Shown: positions 14,585-24,025, numbered from the stretch's first letter. The stretch is DNA of 64,000 nt from JAKEFM01 sp035695825 (GCA_035695825.1 DASRRH010000027.1:124001-188000), one strand, 5' to 3'. Numbers and translations: made by a program. The notes: generated by a model from the letters alone, not told the origin.

Positions 14585-17035
14585 TCAGCCGATCGTCACC
14601 ACGATCGCGTTCGAGAGGGTCGGCGGCGAAGCGCCGCCGACGAGGATCGCCTGGAACGCGACGGTCGCTCCGGGAAGGGCCGGGTCGTTCGGCACCGGTA
14701 CGACGGCGCTCGCGAAGGAGCCCGCCGGGAGCGGGCCCGAAGCGACGAGGATCGCGGGAGCCGGGAGAAGTCCGACGCTCCCGGCGATCCCTGGAATCGA
14801 GAAGGGGGGACCCGGAAACCCGAAGAAGAGCGCGTAGGCCTGCCCGGGGGACCCGCCGATTCCGAGCGAGACCGACTTGCCCGGGCTCGGCGCCCCGAAC
14901 TTCGAGAGCGTCGGCCCCGCGTTGAACGCCTCGATCCGCAGGTCGTCGACCGCCGCCTCGCAGAGCGAGTTGTTCGGGTTGTCGGAGGCGACGAAGCGCA
15001 GGCGCATCTGGGCGCTCGGCGAGAGGAAGTCGGCGACGCGGAAAGAGACCTCGTTCCAGCCGTTCCGGCCGGTCCCCGAGACCGTCTCGAGGCTCGTCCA
15101 GGTGGCCCCGGCGTCGTTCGAGATCGAGACGGCGAGAGCGTCGTCGGCGGTCGTGAAGTCGGCGAACCAGCGGGCGTAGGCGACCCTCGGCTCGATCGCG
15201 CCCGACAGGTCGAAGACCGGCGTCGAGAGCGTCGTCGGCCCGCCGTCGACGTCGTTCGTGCCCGCGCCGGCGCCGGGCGCGGCGTTCCCCGTGACGAAGC
15301 ACTGAGCGCCGGGCGCGGGCGAGTGGTCGTCTTCCGGCTGCACGGGTTCTCCCCCGCCCCCCGCGGCGGTGCCCGTCCCGTTCGGGTCGGCCCGGACCCA
15401 GGCGCCCGTCTGCGCGTTGTCTCCGGGAGCCCCGACCGCCCAGCCGAGGTCGACCTCGAGGTCGTCGCGCGCGAACGTCCGGAGCGCGCCGATCGGAACC
15501 GAGATCGGGGAGGACTCGGAGAGATTCTCGACCGTCCGCGTCAACGTGAACGACAGATTCGTGCCCGCCGCGGCTCCGGAGGAGACGAGGAACGTCAGGG
15601 GGTCGGCGGCGTTCGACCCGGTCGCGAGGGAGGCGAGGGGCGCGAGGGAGGCGGCGCCGTCGAGGACCGTCGCGTCGGCGCTCCCGCTCGTCAGGAGGAG
15701 CCCGATCGGCGTCGCCGTCGTCGCGACGCCGATGTTCTGCAGGGTCACCGTCACGGCGCCCGTCTCCCCCGGCTCGAGCGCGCCGTCCCCGTCGCCGGCC
15801 ACTTCGAGGACCTGCGTCTGGACGGATCTCGCGCACCCCGCCGCGGTCCACGCGACGAGGGCGAAGGCCTCCCGGTTCTCCTCGGCGAGCGGGACGATCA
15901 GGTTCGGGGAAGGCCAGAAGCCCCCCTGCGCGGCCGAGCCGATCTCGACGGAATAGGCGATCGCCCCCTGCGCCCCGTAGTGCCAGTCGAGCGCGCTCCC
16001 GTTGGCGAGGTAGAGCAGCTGGGGGACCGTGCCGTAGGGATAGCCGTTCACCTCCGTCATCGCCTGGCTCTGCGCCGCGAAGAGCGCCAGGTCGGGGGGA
16101 GCGGCGGCCGTGTAGCCCCAGGGGTGGAGCCAGAGGTCGGAATAGGTGTGGACGCTCTGCGCCGTCACGATCGGCCTCGAGGCGAAGAAGGCGGCGAGCG
16201 CGGTCGTCTCCGGCTCCGAGAAGGGCGCCGTCCCCCGATAGGTCTCCGCGTTCGTGGCCGGGGAAGAGCCGGTGTTGTCGACGCCCCACTGGAAGGCGTA
16301 GTTGCGGTTGAGGTCGACGCCGAAGGTGCCGTCGCCGTTCGGGCGCCGATTCTTCCGCCACAGCCCCCCGCCGCCGGGGTTCGTCGTCTCGTTCCAGACG
16401 TAGCCGTCGGGGTTCACGACCGGCAGGAAGAAGATCTCCCGTTCGTTCACGAGGTGCGTCGCGACCGGGTCGGTGCCGTAGTTCTGGAGGAGCCAGGCGA
16501 GGAAGTGGAAGAGGGTCATCATCCCCTCGGGCTCCCGCGCGTGGTGGAGGGCGTCGAACCAGACCTCCGGCTCGCTCTCGTCGACGTTCGGGTTGTCGGA
16601 GACCTTGATCGTCCAGAGGGGGCGACCCTCGAGCGATGCCCCGATCGAGAACTTCGGCGTGGCGAGGCTCGGCCATTGCGCCGAGATCTGGTCGAGCTTC
16701 TGGACGACTTCGGCGAAGGTGTAGTAGCCCCCCATGCTGCCGAAGCCGAACGGGGGTGCGGCGCCGACCCCGAGCGAGGAGGCGGTCCGGTCCCGGTAGT
16801 GTTTCTCGAGGTCGGGGACGACGACGTCGTAGGGAACGCCCGCCGCGTCGAGCCGCGCGAGGTCGGCGTCCGTCGCGACGACCTCGAGGAGCCCTCCCGG
16901 CGCGGAGGAAACGTGGTCGAAAGGGGCGAGGATCTCGGGGGAGGCCGCCCGCCGCGGGATGCGGATCGAGCGGTACGGCCCCCCCTGCGCGAACGCAGGG
17001 GCAAGGAGGAGGAGCGCGATCGCCGTCCGCTTCAT
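14585..17035 (-). CDS. Secreted M14-family zinc carboxypeptidase with C-terminal surface domain
   Basis: A signal peptide (residues 1-17, ending A-F-A-Q) leads into an M14 peptidase. Zinc ligands are the HxxE pair His165/Glu168 in H-H-A-R-E-P-E and His296 in S-V-H-T-Y-S-D; the catalytic Glu364 is in Y-S-V-E-I-G, and N-R-N-Y (243-246) is also present. Residues 380-490 form an Ig-like domain, and 500-710 a jelly-roll-like domain with V-D-D-L-R-I-E. The last 100 residues are a beta-rich tail (start S-K-F-G-A-P-S-P-G-K) resembling tails on other secreted proteins here. At 816 residues it is about twice a bare M14 domain. It probably degrades peptides outside the cytoplasm. Confidence 0.9.
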   Translation of the reverse strand: MKRTAIALLLLAPAFAQGGPYRSIRIPRRAASPEILAPFDHVSSAPGGLLEVVATDADLARLDAAGVPYDVVVPDLEKHYRDRTASSLGVGAAPPFGFGSMGGYYTFAEVVQKLDQISAQWPSLATPKFSIGASLEGRPLWTIKVSDNPNVDESEPEVWFDALHHAREPEGMMTLFHFLAWLLQNYGTDPVATHLVNEREIFFLPVVNPDGYVWNETTNPGGGGLWRKNRRPNGDGTFGVDLNRNYAFQWGVDNTGSSPATNAETYRGTAPFSEPETTALAAFFASRPIVTAQSVHTYSDLWLHPWGYTAAAPPDLALFAAQSQAMTEVNGYPYGTVPQLLYLANGSALDWHYGAQGAIAYSVEIGSAAQGGFWPSPNLIVPLAEENREAFALVAWTAAGCARSVQTQVLEVAGDGDGALEPGETGAVTVTLQNIGVATTATPIGLLLTSGSADATVLDGAASLAPLASLATGSNAADPLTFLVSSGAAAGTNLSFTLTRTVENLSESSPISVPIGALRTFARDDLEVDLGWAVGAPGDNAQTGAWVRADPNGTGTAAGGGGEPVQPEDDHSPAPGAQCFVTGNAAPGAGAGTNDVDGGPTTLSTPVFDLSGAIEPRVAYARWFADFTTADDALAVSISNDAGATWTSLETVSGTGRNGWNEVSFRVADFLSPSAQMRLRFVASDNPNNSLCEAAVDDLRIEAFNAGPTLSKFGAPSPGKSVSLGIGGSPGQAYALFFGFPGPPFSIPGIAGSVGLLPAPAILVASGPLPAGSFASAVVPVPNDPALPGATVAFQAILVGGASPPTLSNAIVVTIG

Positions 17036-17138
17036 CGGCAGCCCTCTCGATCCGGAAGTCGGATCCGTCCCGAGAGCGTAACCCTCCGGTCGGGGAACGC
17101 GACCCCTTTGGCGATCCTCTCCGCGTGCGCCCGGGCCG

Positions 17139-17975
17139 CTAGGGGTTCACCATTCGACGGAGCGACGCCTCCGCCTGGTCCAGCTCCGACCGACTCAGCG
17201 CCTTCCCCGGTTTCACGACGACCGTCTTCGGGTGGGACCAGAGTCGCTGGAAGTACTCCGCGAGAGCGTCGGCGGCCTTCGGGTCCCGGATCCGGACCGC
17301 CCAGCCCGGCGGGCCGGCGGCCGCGCCCCCCCCGAGAGCCAGCAGGACGCACTCGTCCGAGACGAGGAGGTCCATCGAGACGGGCGATCCCGTGCCGGTC
17401 CACACCCTCCACTCGAAGCGGCTCGTCCCCGCGAGCGCCTTCAGGAGACCGACGTCCGCGTCGAGACCGGGGGGCGTGGGGACCGGGACGAGGCGCCGGA
17501 CGTCCGCGATCTCGCCCGCCTTCACCCGACGGACGAGGGCCCCGTTCTCGTCCTCTTCCTCCGCTGCAGGAGTCCGGCGGTCGTGCAGGCCCGCGACCCA
17601 CCACCGCCGGCGCGTCGCATGGAGCTCGTCCGCTGCGGCCGAGCGGAATTCCTCGAAGTCCCGCAGGACCTCGGCCGCGACGACGTCCTTCCTCGCGATC
17701 CTCGCCAGGATGTTCAGGAGGGCCGGGGACGGCTCCCGGTGGAGGCGGTCCAGCACCTCCGCCAGGTCGTTCCGCAGGGGGGCGAACTCCGCCCGGACGT
17801 TGCTCATCACCTGGTCCTGGCGCAGCCACACCGCCGCGGCCATCCCGCTCCAACCGACCAGCATCGAGAGATTCTGGAGCGGTCTCCGGCGCTGGGCCGA
17901 GGAGAGGACGAGGCCGGCGATGCCGAGGAGGAAGCAGATGAGCTCGATCGGCCAGTTCCCGAGGAGTCGCTCCAT
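17139..17975 (-). CDS. Hypothetical single-pass membrane protein, 278 aa
   Basis: The ATG at 17975 places a transmembrane helix (I-E-L-I-C-F-L-L-G-I-A-G-L-V-L, about residues 10-25) at the N-terminus. A second hydrophobic patch near 40-50 may be a re-entrant or second helix. The cytoplasmic part is helical around residues 60-130, then mixed, ending with V-S-D-E-C-V-L-L-A-L, A-V-R-I-R-D-P-K-A-A and a Y-F-Q-R-L-W motif. That ending resembles degenerate phospholipase D-like ligand domains, but no HKD motif is present. It follows the radical SAM gene by 133 bases on the same strand and could belong to that module. Confidence 0.6.
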   Translation of the reverse strand: MERLLGNWPIELICFLLGIAGLVLSSAQRRRPLQNLSMLVGWSGMAAAVWLRQDQVMSNVRAEFAPLRNDLAEVLDRLHREPSPALLNILARIARKDVVAAEVLRDFEEFRSAAADELHATRRRWWVAGLHDRRTPAAEEEDENGALVRRVKAGEIADVRRLVPVPTPPGLDADVGLLKALAGTSRFEWRVWTGTGSPVSMDLLVSDECVLLALGGGAAAGPPGWAVRIRDPKAADALAEYFQRLWSHPKTVVVKPGKALSRSELDQAEASLRRMVNP

Positions 17976-18108
17976 CGGCTCGCCTGTCGGACGGACGGGG
18001 ACGAAGGGGGAGGGTCCGTACGGGGATCGGAGGACTCCCCGGGGGAACTTGACCCCCTTCCCCGGAGGGGGAGGGGGGACGGCGTCCGGGCGCGCGCCCG
18101 GAGCCGCG

Positions 18109-19590
18109 TCACGCCTTCCGCGCTTCGAGCGTCCCGAGGAACGCGGGATTCTTCTCCGCGATCTCCGCGTAGGTCCGCAGCCCCATCTCCGTCCACGCGC
18201 GGATCCAGTCGCAGTAGTGGAGGTTGGCGCGCGTCGCCTCCCCGTAGCGGACCATCGCCTCGTGGTAGCAGCCCCCGGCGCAGAGGCCTCGCGCCCAGCA
18301 CTGCTGGCAGACGGGCTTGTTCGCGACGCCGGCGCGGGCGAGGAAATCGAACCGGGCCGCATCGTCGATCCCGCGGAAGACGTCCCCGAGGGTGTGCTTC
18401 TCCGACTCCGCGAAGCGGTGGCAGAGGGCGACCGTGCCGTCGGGGGCCACGCCGAGGAGGCCCAAGCCCGCCCCGCAGGGATGGGACTTCGCGACCCCCT
18501 GGTGGATCTCGGTCAACAGATCGGAGAGGTTCGCGAAGCCGTGCCGCTCGCCGCGGAGGGCGGCGTCCCGGTACGCGGCGGCGAGGGCTCCGAAGTCGTC
18601 GAGGAGACGCGCGAGCGCCTCTCCCTCGAGCGCGTAGGGTCGTCCGGGAGCGGAGGTGACCGGGGCGAACCCGACCTCCGCGAACCCGACCTCCCCGACG
18701 AGGTGGCGGTAGATCGCGGGGACGTCGTTCACCTCGGAGGTGAGGGTGACGCGCGCTCCGATCGGACGCGAGCGGTGCTTCGCGAGGAGCTCGCGGACCT
18801 TCCCGATCAGGCGGTCGTAGGAGCCGCGGCCGGCGTGGTCGACCCGCATCCGATCGTGGAGCTCCTTCGGCCCGTCGATCGAGACGCTGACGCCGATCCG
18901 GTTCTCCGCGAGGAAGTCGATCGCCTCCGGGGTGAGGAGCGTCGCGTTCGTCGTGAGGGAGAAGTCGACGGCCTTTCCGACCTCGTGCGTGCGCGCGCGC
19001 GCGTAGGCGACGGTCCTGCGGACCACCTCGAAGTTGAGGAGGGTCTCCCCGCCGAAGAAGGTGACGGTCACCTGCCGGCGAGGCCCGGACTTCTCGATCA
19101 GGAGATCGACCGCCCGCCGCGCGACCTCGTCGGACATCTGCCGCGCCCGGGTCGGCGGGACGAACCGATCCTCGCCGTACTCGTAGCAGTACTTGCAGGC
19201 GAGGTTGCATCGATTCGTGACGTTGAGGACGACCGTGGCGAGGGGGAAGGAAGCGCTCGGGCCCTTCGGGAAGGGGGCCGGCGGCTCGTCCGCCGGAGCG
19301 ACGACGCCGAAGAGGAGGAGCTCGCCGAGCGCGCCGGCGGCCGCCTCCGCGCCGAACCGAGGGGCCAGCGCCGCCGAGAGATCCTCGAGCCCGCGGAGCC
19401 CCCCCTCGAGCGCCTCGAGGGCGGCGGCCGCCGGCTCCTCGAGCCCGACGACGGCCGAGGAGCTCGCGAGGTAGAGGAAGGGTTTCCCGGCCGCGGCGAA
19501 GCGCCGAACGTCCGCGGGGTCGAACCGGAATCGTCCGGGAAGGGCGGTCGGGAGGGGCGCGTGGACGGTCGGGACGGTTCGGGGCTTCAT
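18109..19590 (-). CDS. SPASM radical SAM peptide-modifying enzyme, QhpD-like
   Basis: The radical SAM cluster motif is C128-x3-C132-x2-C135 in CNLACKYC. A C-terminal SPASM domain carries more cysteines (P-C-G-A-G-L, C-Q-Q-C-W-A-R-G-L-C-A-G-G-C, H-Y-C-D-W) for auxiliary iron-sulfur clusters. Residues 20-100 look like a PqqD-like RiPP recognition domain. In quinohemoprotein amine dehydrogenase systems QhpD makes Cys-to-Asp/Glu thioether bonds in the small gamma subunit. The ATG overlaps the stop of the diheme alpha-subunit gene (ATGA), matching the qhpA-qhpD order. No gamma-subunit gene is nearby, so its peptide substrate is unknown here. Length 493 residues is normal for QhpD. Confidence 0.85.
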   Translation of the reverse strand: MKPRTVPTVHAPLPTALPGRFRFDPADVRRFAAAGKPFLYLASSSAVVGLEEPAAAALEALEGGLRGLEDLSAALAPRFGAEAAAGALGELLLFGVVAPADEPPAPFPKGPSASFPLATVVLNVTNRCNLACKYCYEYGEDRFVPPTRARQMSDEVARRAVDLLIEKSGPRRQVTVTFFGGETLLNFEVVRRTVAYARARTHEVGKAVDFSLTTNATLLTPEAIDFLAENRIGVSVSIDGPKELHDRMRVDHAGRGSYDRLIGKVRELLAKHRSRPIGARVTLTSEVNDVPAIYRHLVGEVGFAEVGFAPVTSAPGRPYALEGEALARLLDDFGALAAAYRDAALRGERHGFANLSDLLTEIHQGVAKSHPCGAGLGLLGVAPDGTVALCHRFAESEKHTLGDVFRGIDDAARFDFLARAGVANKPVCQQCWARGLCAGGCYHEAMVRYGEATRANLHYCDWIRAWTEMGLRTYAEIAEKNPAFLGTLEARKA

Positions 19591-21512
19591 CGCGCTTCCT
19601 CCGGGAGCACGTCCCACCGCGAGTAGACCGGCACGGTGACGAGGAGGTGCGCGCGCGCGCGGAGAGGCGGCTTGTCCGCCTCGGGCGCGACCTCCGCGTC
19701 GACCCAGACGTCGCCGTAGTTGTTCACCTGAGCGCGCCGCGCGAGGTTCGGACCCTCGCCGGCCGGGGTGAAGAGCCCCCGCTCGTCGATCGTCCCGACG
19801 AAGCCGACGTCGTCGTCCTCGGGCTTCGAGAAGAACTCGGACAGCCTCCACCGGACGGGGACGCGGCCGATCCTCCAGTCGTCGGCCGTGTTCACCTCCC
19901 CGTCGGGGCCGCGGTGCCAGCCGAAGGCCTCGAACTGCTCGAACTGCTTCGGGAACCGGAATCCGCCGACGCGCGCGAGGCCCGCCTCGGGGACGATCCG
20001 GATCGAGTCGACCCGGTCGTAGAAGCGAACGGTCCCCGCGCCGACCACGCCGGCGACGACGAGGTCGCGCGGCCCCAAAGCGGCCTTCTCCCCGACGTCC
20101 AGGGTGACGAGCAGCCGGTCGGGCCCCTCGGCCTCGACCCCCTTCACCTCGGCGTCGGAACCGAAGTCGAGGTCGCCCGGTCCGACGGACGGCGGGAAGT
20201 TCGCGCCGAAGACCCGGACGCGCGCTCCCTTCGCGGGAACGCGGAGCGCCTGCGGTTCCGCTCCGAGGACGAGGGGTTCGGCGCTCCGCCGGCGCAGCTC
20301 GACCTCCATCCCGATCTCGGCGTAGCCGCCCGCGAAGAAGCGGCCCTTCATCCCCTTCCAGTCGGCCGAGAGGAGGAGGACCTCCTTCCGTTCGCCGGGA
20401 CCCGGGCCGGTCCGCGTCGTCGGGCCCGTCTCGGGGCGCAGGGCGCCGGGGCCCGGCTCGAGCCCCCGTCCGGAGGCCTCGCGGGAGGTGCCGCGCCAGG
20501 AGTGGCCCGCGTAGAGGATCGCTTTCCCCTTCCACCGCTCCTCTCCCCCGTCCCCCCACGCGAGGAGGCTCTCCGTCTCGTATTCCGCGGCTCCGGTCCG
20601 CCGGATCGCCATCGTCCCGTGCGCCCGGCCGAAACCCGCGCGCTCCCCGACGAGGAGCCAGGTCCCCTCGAGACGCGGTTCGCGGCGGTTCGCGCCCGCA
20701 GCGGCCCACTCCGCCGTGAGGAGCGGGTACGTCTTGCCGAGGTGCTCGACCGCCTTGTCCGCGCGGTCGGGCTGGTTCTCGCGCTCCATGTCGCGGCGCT
20801 CGATCTCCTCCTCGCTCGGCTCCTCCTCCCCTCCTCCCCCTCCGGGACCGCCGGGACCGCCGGGGCCCCGGTCGAAAGAGCGGAACGCGGTGAACTCCGC
20901 GACCGGGAAGAACGCGAGGTGGGTCGCCTTGAGGAGCTTCCACTCCTTCCCCGTCCGGCGCTGGAGCACGATGCGTCCGAGGGTGTGGCAGCGGGTGCAG
21001 GCTTCGCGGACGTCCTCGTTCGGGACCTTCTCCTCCCAGCGGACGCGCCGCTCGACCTCGTACATCCCCTGCTCCGCCTCCTCGCGAGCCAGGCCGTGCC
21101 GGTCGGCGAGGTAGCGGACGATCGCCTTCGCCTCCTCGGTCGTCGGCGCCACCTCATGGAGGCGGATCATGCGCTTGAGGGTGAGCTGCCACCCCTCCGG
21201 CGATTTCCGCTCGAAGGAGATCCGCGACATCTGCCCGTCCTTGTCCTTCGGATGACAGGAGAGGCAGTGCTTCTCGACGAGCGCGTCCGCGACGGGGATC
21301 CCCTTCTCTGGCTTCTCCTCCTCCCCGGGCCGGGACTCGGGCTGGGACTCGGGCCGGGAGGCGGGGCGCGAATCGGGCGCCGTGGACGGCCGGGAGCCTT
21401 CCTGCTCGAAGGGGGCCGCGGCGAGGAGGACGAGGGGGGCGAGGGCGGGGGCGAGCAGGAGGCGCAAGAGAGGTCGTCGGGCGCGCTTCCCCGTGGGGCG
21501 AGGGCGAATCAT
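19587..21512 (-). CDS. Quinohemoprotein amine dehydrogenase alpha subunit-like diheme cytochrome c
   Basis: A signal sequence (about residues 14-33) is followed by a Pro/Ser/Glu-rich repeat linker (38-68) and two heme c sites, CLSCH (83-87) and CTRCH (172-176). Then come a Gly/Pro/Glu-rich insertion (about 215-245) and beta-rich domains with V-R-V-F-G-A-N-F-P and an IPT-like segment, as in QHNDH alpha subunits. QHNDH oxidises primary amines in the periplasm and passes electrons through the hemes. At 641 residues it is longer than the roughly 500 of Pseudomonas, due to the linkers. The stop overlaps the radical SAM gene. The beta propeller and CTQ-bearing gamma subunit are absent, so dehydrogenase activity is unproven. 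Confidence 0.82.
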   Translation of the reverse strand: MIRPRPTGKRARRPLLRLLLAPALAPLVLLAAAPFEQEGSRPSTAPDSRPASRPESQPESRPGEEEKPEKGIPVADALVEKHCLSCHPKDKDGQMSRISFERKSPEGWQLTLKRMIRLHEVAPTTEEAKAIVRYLADRHGLAREEAEQGMYEVERRVRWEEKVPNEDVREACTRCHTLGRIVLQRRTGKEWKLLKATHLAFFPVAEFTAFRSFDRGPGGPGGPGGGGGEEEPSEEEIERRDMERENQPDRADKAVEHLGKTYPLLTAEWAAAGANRREPRLEGTWLLVGERAGFGRAHGTMAIRRTGAAEYETESLLAWGDGGEERWKGKAILYAGHSWRGTSREASGRGLEPGPGALRPETGPTTRTGPGPGERKEVLLLSADWKGMKGRFFAGGYAEIGMEVELRRRSAEPLVLGAEPQALRVPAKGARVRVFGANFPPSVGPGDLDFGSDAEVKGVEAEGPDRLLVTLDVGEKAALGPRDLVVAGVVGAGTVRFYDRVDSIRIVPEAGLARVGGFRFPKQFEQFEAFGWHRGPDGEVNTADDWRIGRVPVRWRLSEFFSKPEDDDVGFVGTIDERGLFTPAGEGPNLARRAQVNNYGDVWVDAEVAPEADKPPLRARAHLLVTVPVYSRWDVLPEEAR

Positions 21513-21545
21513 CGGAGCCCCCGCCTCGCCGTCAATGGCGACGCG

Positions 21546-22211
21546 CTACGGACTGCGCCACTCGAAGGCCCCGTACGAGGCGTTCCGGTCCTGGTATTGC
21601 CAGGAGCGGCCGAGCACGGGGTCGTTCAGTCGGTTCGAGATCGAGCGGGCCAGGTGCACGAGGGGGGAGAGGGCTCCGGGAGCGTTCGCGATCGTGATCG
21701 GCCGGCCCTCCGAACCGGGCACCGCGTCGATCTCGAAGTGGCCGATCGCGGCCTCGGGCCCGATCCGCAGGAGGTGGCGGCTCCCCTCGCGCCTCCACTC
21801 CATCGGGACGCTCCGCGGGGGGAGGAGGCGCTCGAAGCGCGATCCGAAGCGCTCCGCGACGAGCCGCGCCGCCGCCTCGCGGGAGGGGGCGTCGGCCGCC
21901 TCGTCGACGAACAGCGCGCCGGTCCAGCGCCCTCGCCGGTCCGCGCAGGCCGCGATCGCGAGGGTCCGGCCGGAGAGGTCCGCCCCCTCCACTCGGCCCC
22001 GGACGATGCGGAACGCGACGAGCGCGTCGATGGCCTCCTCGGGCGGGTCGACGCCGAACATGTCCGGACAACCGATCGGGCAGCTCGTCGTCTCGAAGTA
22101 CTCCCCGGCGACCGCGTACGCGAGGCCGGAGCCGCCGGACTCCTTCGAGTCGCGCGGGATCGAGGGACCCGCGCACGCGGGGAGGAGGACGAGGAGCACG
22201 GGGAGGCGCAT
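21546..22211 (-). CDS. DUF1326-family lipoprotein
   Basis: The N-terminus ends in a lipobox (L-L-P-A-C, Cys12), so the product is probably lipid-anchored in the periplasm. The following part has A-G-E-Y-F-E-T-T-S-C-P-I-G-C-P-D, the Cys signature of DUF1326, whose function is unknown, and the rest is the usual beta-rich core. The length is 221 residues. It lies 33 bases upstream of the qhpA-like gene on the same strand and may be co-transcribed with it. Because the family binds something through its cysteines only by conjecture, a role in amine dehydrogenase assembly is an inference from position. Confidence 0.72.
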   Translation of the reverse strand: MRLPVLLVLLPACAGPSIPRDSKESGGSGLAYAVAGEYFETTSCPIGCPDMFGVDPPEEAIDALVAFRIVRGRVEGADLSGRTLAIAACADRRGRWTGALFVDEAADAPSREAAARLVAERFGSRFERLLPPRSVPMEWRREGSRHLLRIGPEAAIGHFEIDAVPGSEGRPITIANAPGALSPLVHLARSISNRLNDPVLGRSWQYQDRNASYGAFEWRSP

Positions 22212-22272
22212 GGCGCGGGAGAAGGCCGGGAACGATAGCGCGGAGCGCGCCGTCCGGGACGGCCCTCCCGGG

Positions 22273-23529
22273 CTACGGGCCGGGGGCTTCGCGGGAGGCG
22301 CCCGCGGTCGCCGCGCGCCGCCGGAGGAGGAGGGGGACCTCCTCGGGCTTGACGAAGAGGTAGTGGAGCTTCCCCTCCGCGTGCGTGTGCCCCGCGAGCT
22401 CCTCGGCCGTCTCTCCCGTCCCGAGGTAGAGGTCGGCGCGCCCGGCGGAACGGATCGCCCCCCCCGTGTCCTGGTCGAGGACGAACCCGCTCCACGGTTC
22501 GGCGCGCACCCTGCCGCTCCGTCCGACGCGCGGGAGAAGCGTCTCCGCGAAGGCGAGGGCCCCGCGCGGATAGACCACCTTGTCCGTCGCGAGGGTGCAC
22601 ATCGCGGTGACGGGGACGCCGATCGAGCCGTACGGCCCCCCTTCGCGCTCCGCGAAGAAGACGTAGGAGGCGTTGACCGGGAGGTAGCGCCCGATGTCCT
22701 CCGGGTTCCGGCGGAAGTGGGCCCGCACGGCCGAGAGGGAGAGGTCCCGCCGCGCGATCTTCCCCTCGCGGATCAGCGCATCGGCGACGGAGGCGTAGGG
22801 GCGATCCGTCTTCCCGGCGTAGCCGACCTTCCTCTCGCTCCCGTCGGGAAGCCGGATTCGCGCGGAGCCCTGGATGTGGGCGATGTACGCGTCGAACGGA
22901 TCCTCGAGCCAGACGAGCTCGAGGCCCTTCCCCTCGAGCCTCCCCTCGCCGTCGATCTCCCCGCGCGTGGGATAGGGGACGAGGTCCCCGGAGGCCGTCC
23001 GCCTCCCGAGCGGGACCCCTTCCTCGGTCCGCACGAGGTCGGGCGGCGTCCGGTAGAGGGGATACCGGAAGCGCCCCGTCCGCTCGAGGCTCCCGTTCAG
23101 GACGGGCTCGCAGTACCCCGTGAAGTAGACCGTCCCCGAGCCGTCCCAGCCGACGGACCGGTAGACCTCGAAGCGCTCCCGGAGCCTCCGGTCGAGGTCC
23201 GTCCCGGAGGAGGCGGCGCGGAGTTCCTCGCGGAAGGCGAGGAGGCTCGCGACGGCGCGGTCGTGGCTCACCCCGAGGTAGGGGAAGAACCTCCTCGACG
23301 AGGGCTTCTCGTAGTAGCCGAGGCTCCGGCCGACGGCGCCGAGGAGCGCGTCGCGATCGCCGAACCCCGCGGAGAAGTCGGGGATCTCCCGCGGGTCCGT
23401 GACCTTCTCGAGGGCGAGCTGACCGGACGGGAGGGGCCGACCGTAGTCCTTCGCGGGCTCGGCCGTCGGCGTCGAACGGCATCCGACGGCCGCGAGGACG
23501 GCGGGGAGGAGCGGGGTCCGGATCCGCAT
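22273..23529 (-). CDS. mltA: Membrane-bound lytic murein transglycosylase A
   Basis: MltA cleaves the glycan strands of peptidoglycan to give 1,6-anhydromuropeptides. The 418-residue protein has a short N-terminal signal ending in A-A-V-G-C, a likely lipobox. The MltA domain contains F-T-G-Y-C-E-P-V-L-N-G-S and A-H-I-Q-G-S-A-R-I-R-L-P. The C-terminal 3D domain shows P-W-S-G-F-V-L-D-Q-D-T-G-G-A-I and G-R-A-D-L-Y-L-G-T-G, holding the conserved Asp residues. The start at ATG 23529 is chosen because it places the signal at the N-terminus. It is divergent from the small lipoprotein gene. Confidence 0.92.
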   Translation of the reverse strand: MRIRTPLLPAVLAAVGCRSTPTAEPAKDYGRPLPSGQLALEKVTDPREIPDFSAGFGDRDALLGAVGRSLGYYEKPSSRRFFPYLGVSHDRAVASLLAFREELRAASSGTDLDRRLRERFEVYRSVGWDGSGTVYFTGYCEPVLNGSLERTGRFRYPLYRTPPDLVRTEEGVPLGRRTASGDLVPYPTRGEIDGEGRLEGKGLELVWLEDPFDAYIAHIQGSARIRLPDGSERKVGYAGKTDRPYASVADALIREGKIARRDLSLSAVRAHFRRNPEDIGRYLPVNASYVFFAEREGGPYGSIGVPVTAMCTLATDKVVYPRGALAFAETLLPRVGRSGRVRAEPWSGFVLDQDTGGAIRSAGRADLYLGTGETAEELAGHTHAEGKLHYLFVKPEEVPLLLRRRAATAGASREAPGP

Positions 23530-23632
23530 GGTCTGCCTCCGCTCGGGCTCCGAAGGGCGCGGAAAGGTAGCGCCCCGACCCCGACAAGTCCACGCGGCCG
23601 ATCGGGGTAGACTGCCTCGCCCTGCGGCGGCC

Positions 23633-24025
23633 ATGAGACGGGCCTCCCTTCTCCGCTCCCTCCTCCCCGTCCTCCTCGGCGCGTGCACGGAGACGGTCCG
23701 CCGCTCCCCCGCCCCCCCCGGCCCGGTCGAGGGGAAGGTCCTCGCGCGGTTCCGCGTCGAGAGCGCCGGCCGCACGATCGGCCACCTGGTCGAGCTCGCG
23801 TTCCCCGCCCCAGGCCTCTCCCGCTACTTCCGCGTGGAGGACGCCAGCTCGAAGGACCTCGGCTTCGTGACGGAGAACGGAGTCGCCTACCGCTTCGAGC
23901 CGCACCGCGCCGACCCGATCCACGTGTCGACCGACACGATGGAGCGGAACCTCCGCGCTCTCTTCGGGGTCGAGGGTCCCCTCGCGCTGGTCCGGGTCGA
24001 GCCGGCTTCCCGGCCCTCGGATTGA
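23633..24025 (+). CDS. Small lipoprotein, 130 aa
   Basis: The ATG at 23633 opens a signal peptide with a lipobox (V-L-L-G-A-C). The mature part is about 110 residues of mixed strands, with G-H-L-V-E-L-A-F, Y-F-R-V-E-D-A-S and a closing M-E-R-N-L-R-A-L-F-G. I do not recognise a family. A TAGACT hexamer at 23608-23613, 19 bases before the ATG, is the likely -10. It is divergent from mltA, so an envelope role is plausible but unproven. Its end carries the promoter of the next gene. Confidence 0.65.
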   Translation: MRRASLLRSLLPVLLGACTETVRRSPAPPGPVEGKVLARFRVESAGRTIGHLVELAFPAPGLSRYFRVEDASSKDLGFVTENGVAYRFEPHRADPIHVSTDTMERNLRALFGVEGPLALVRVEPASRPSD

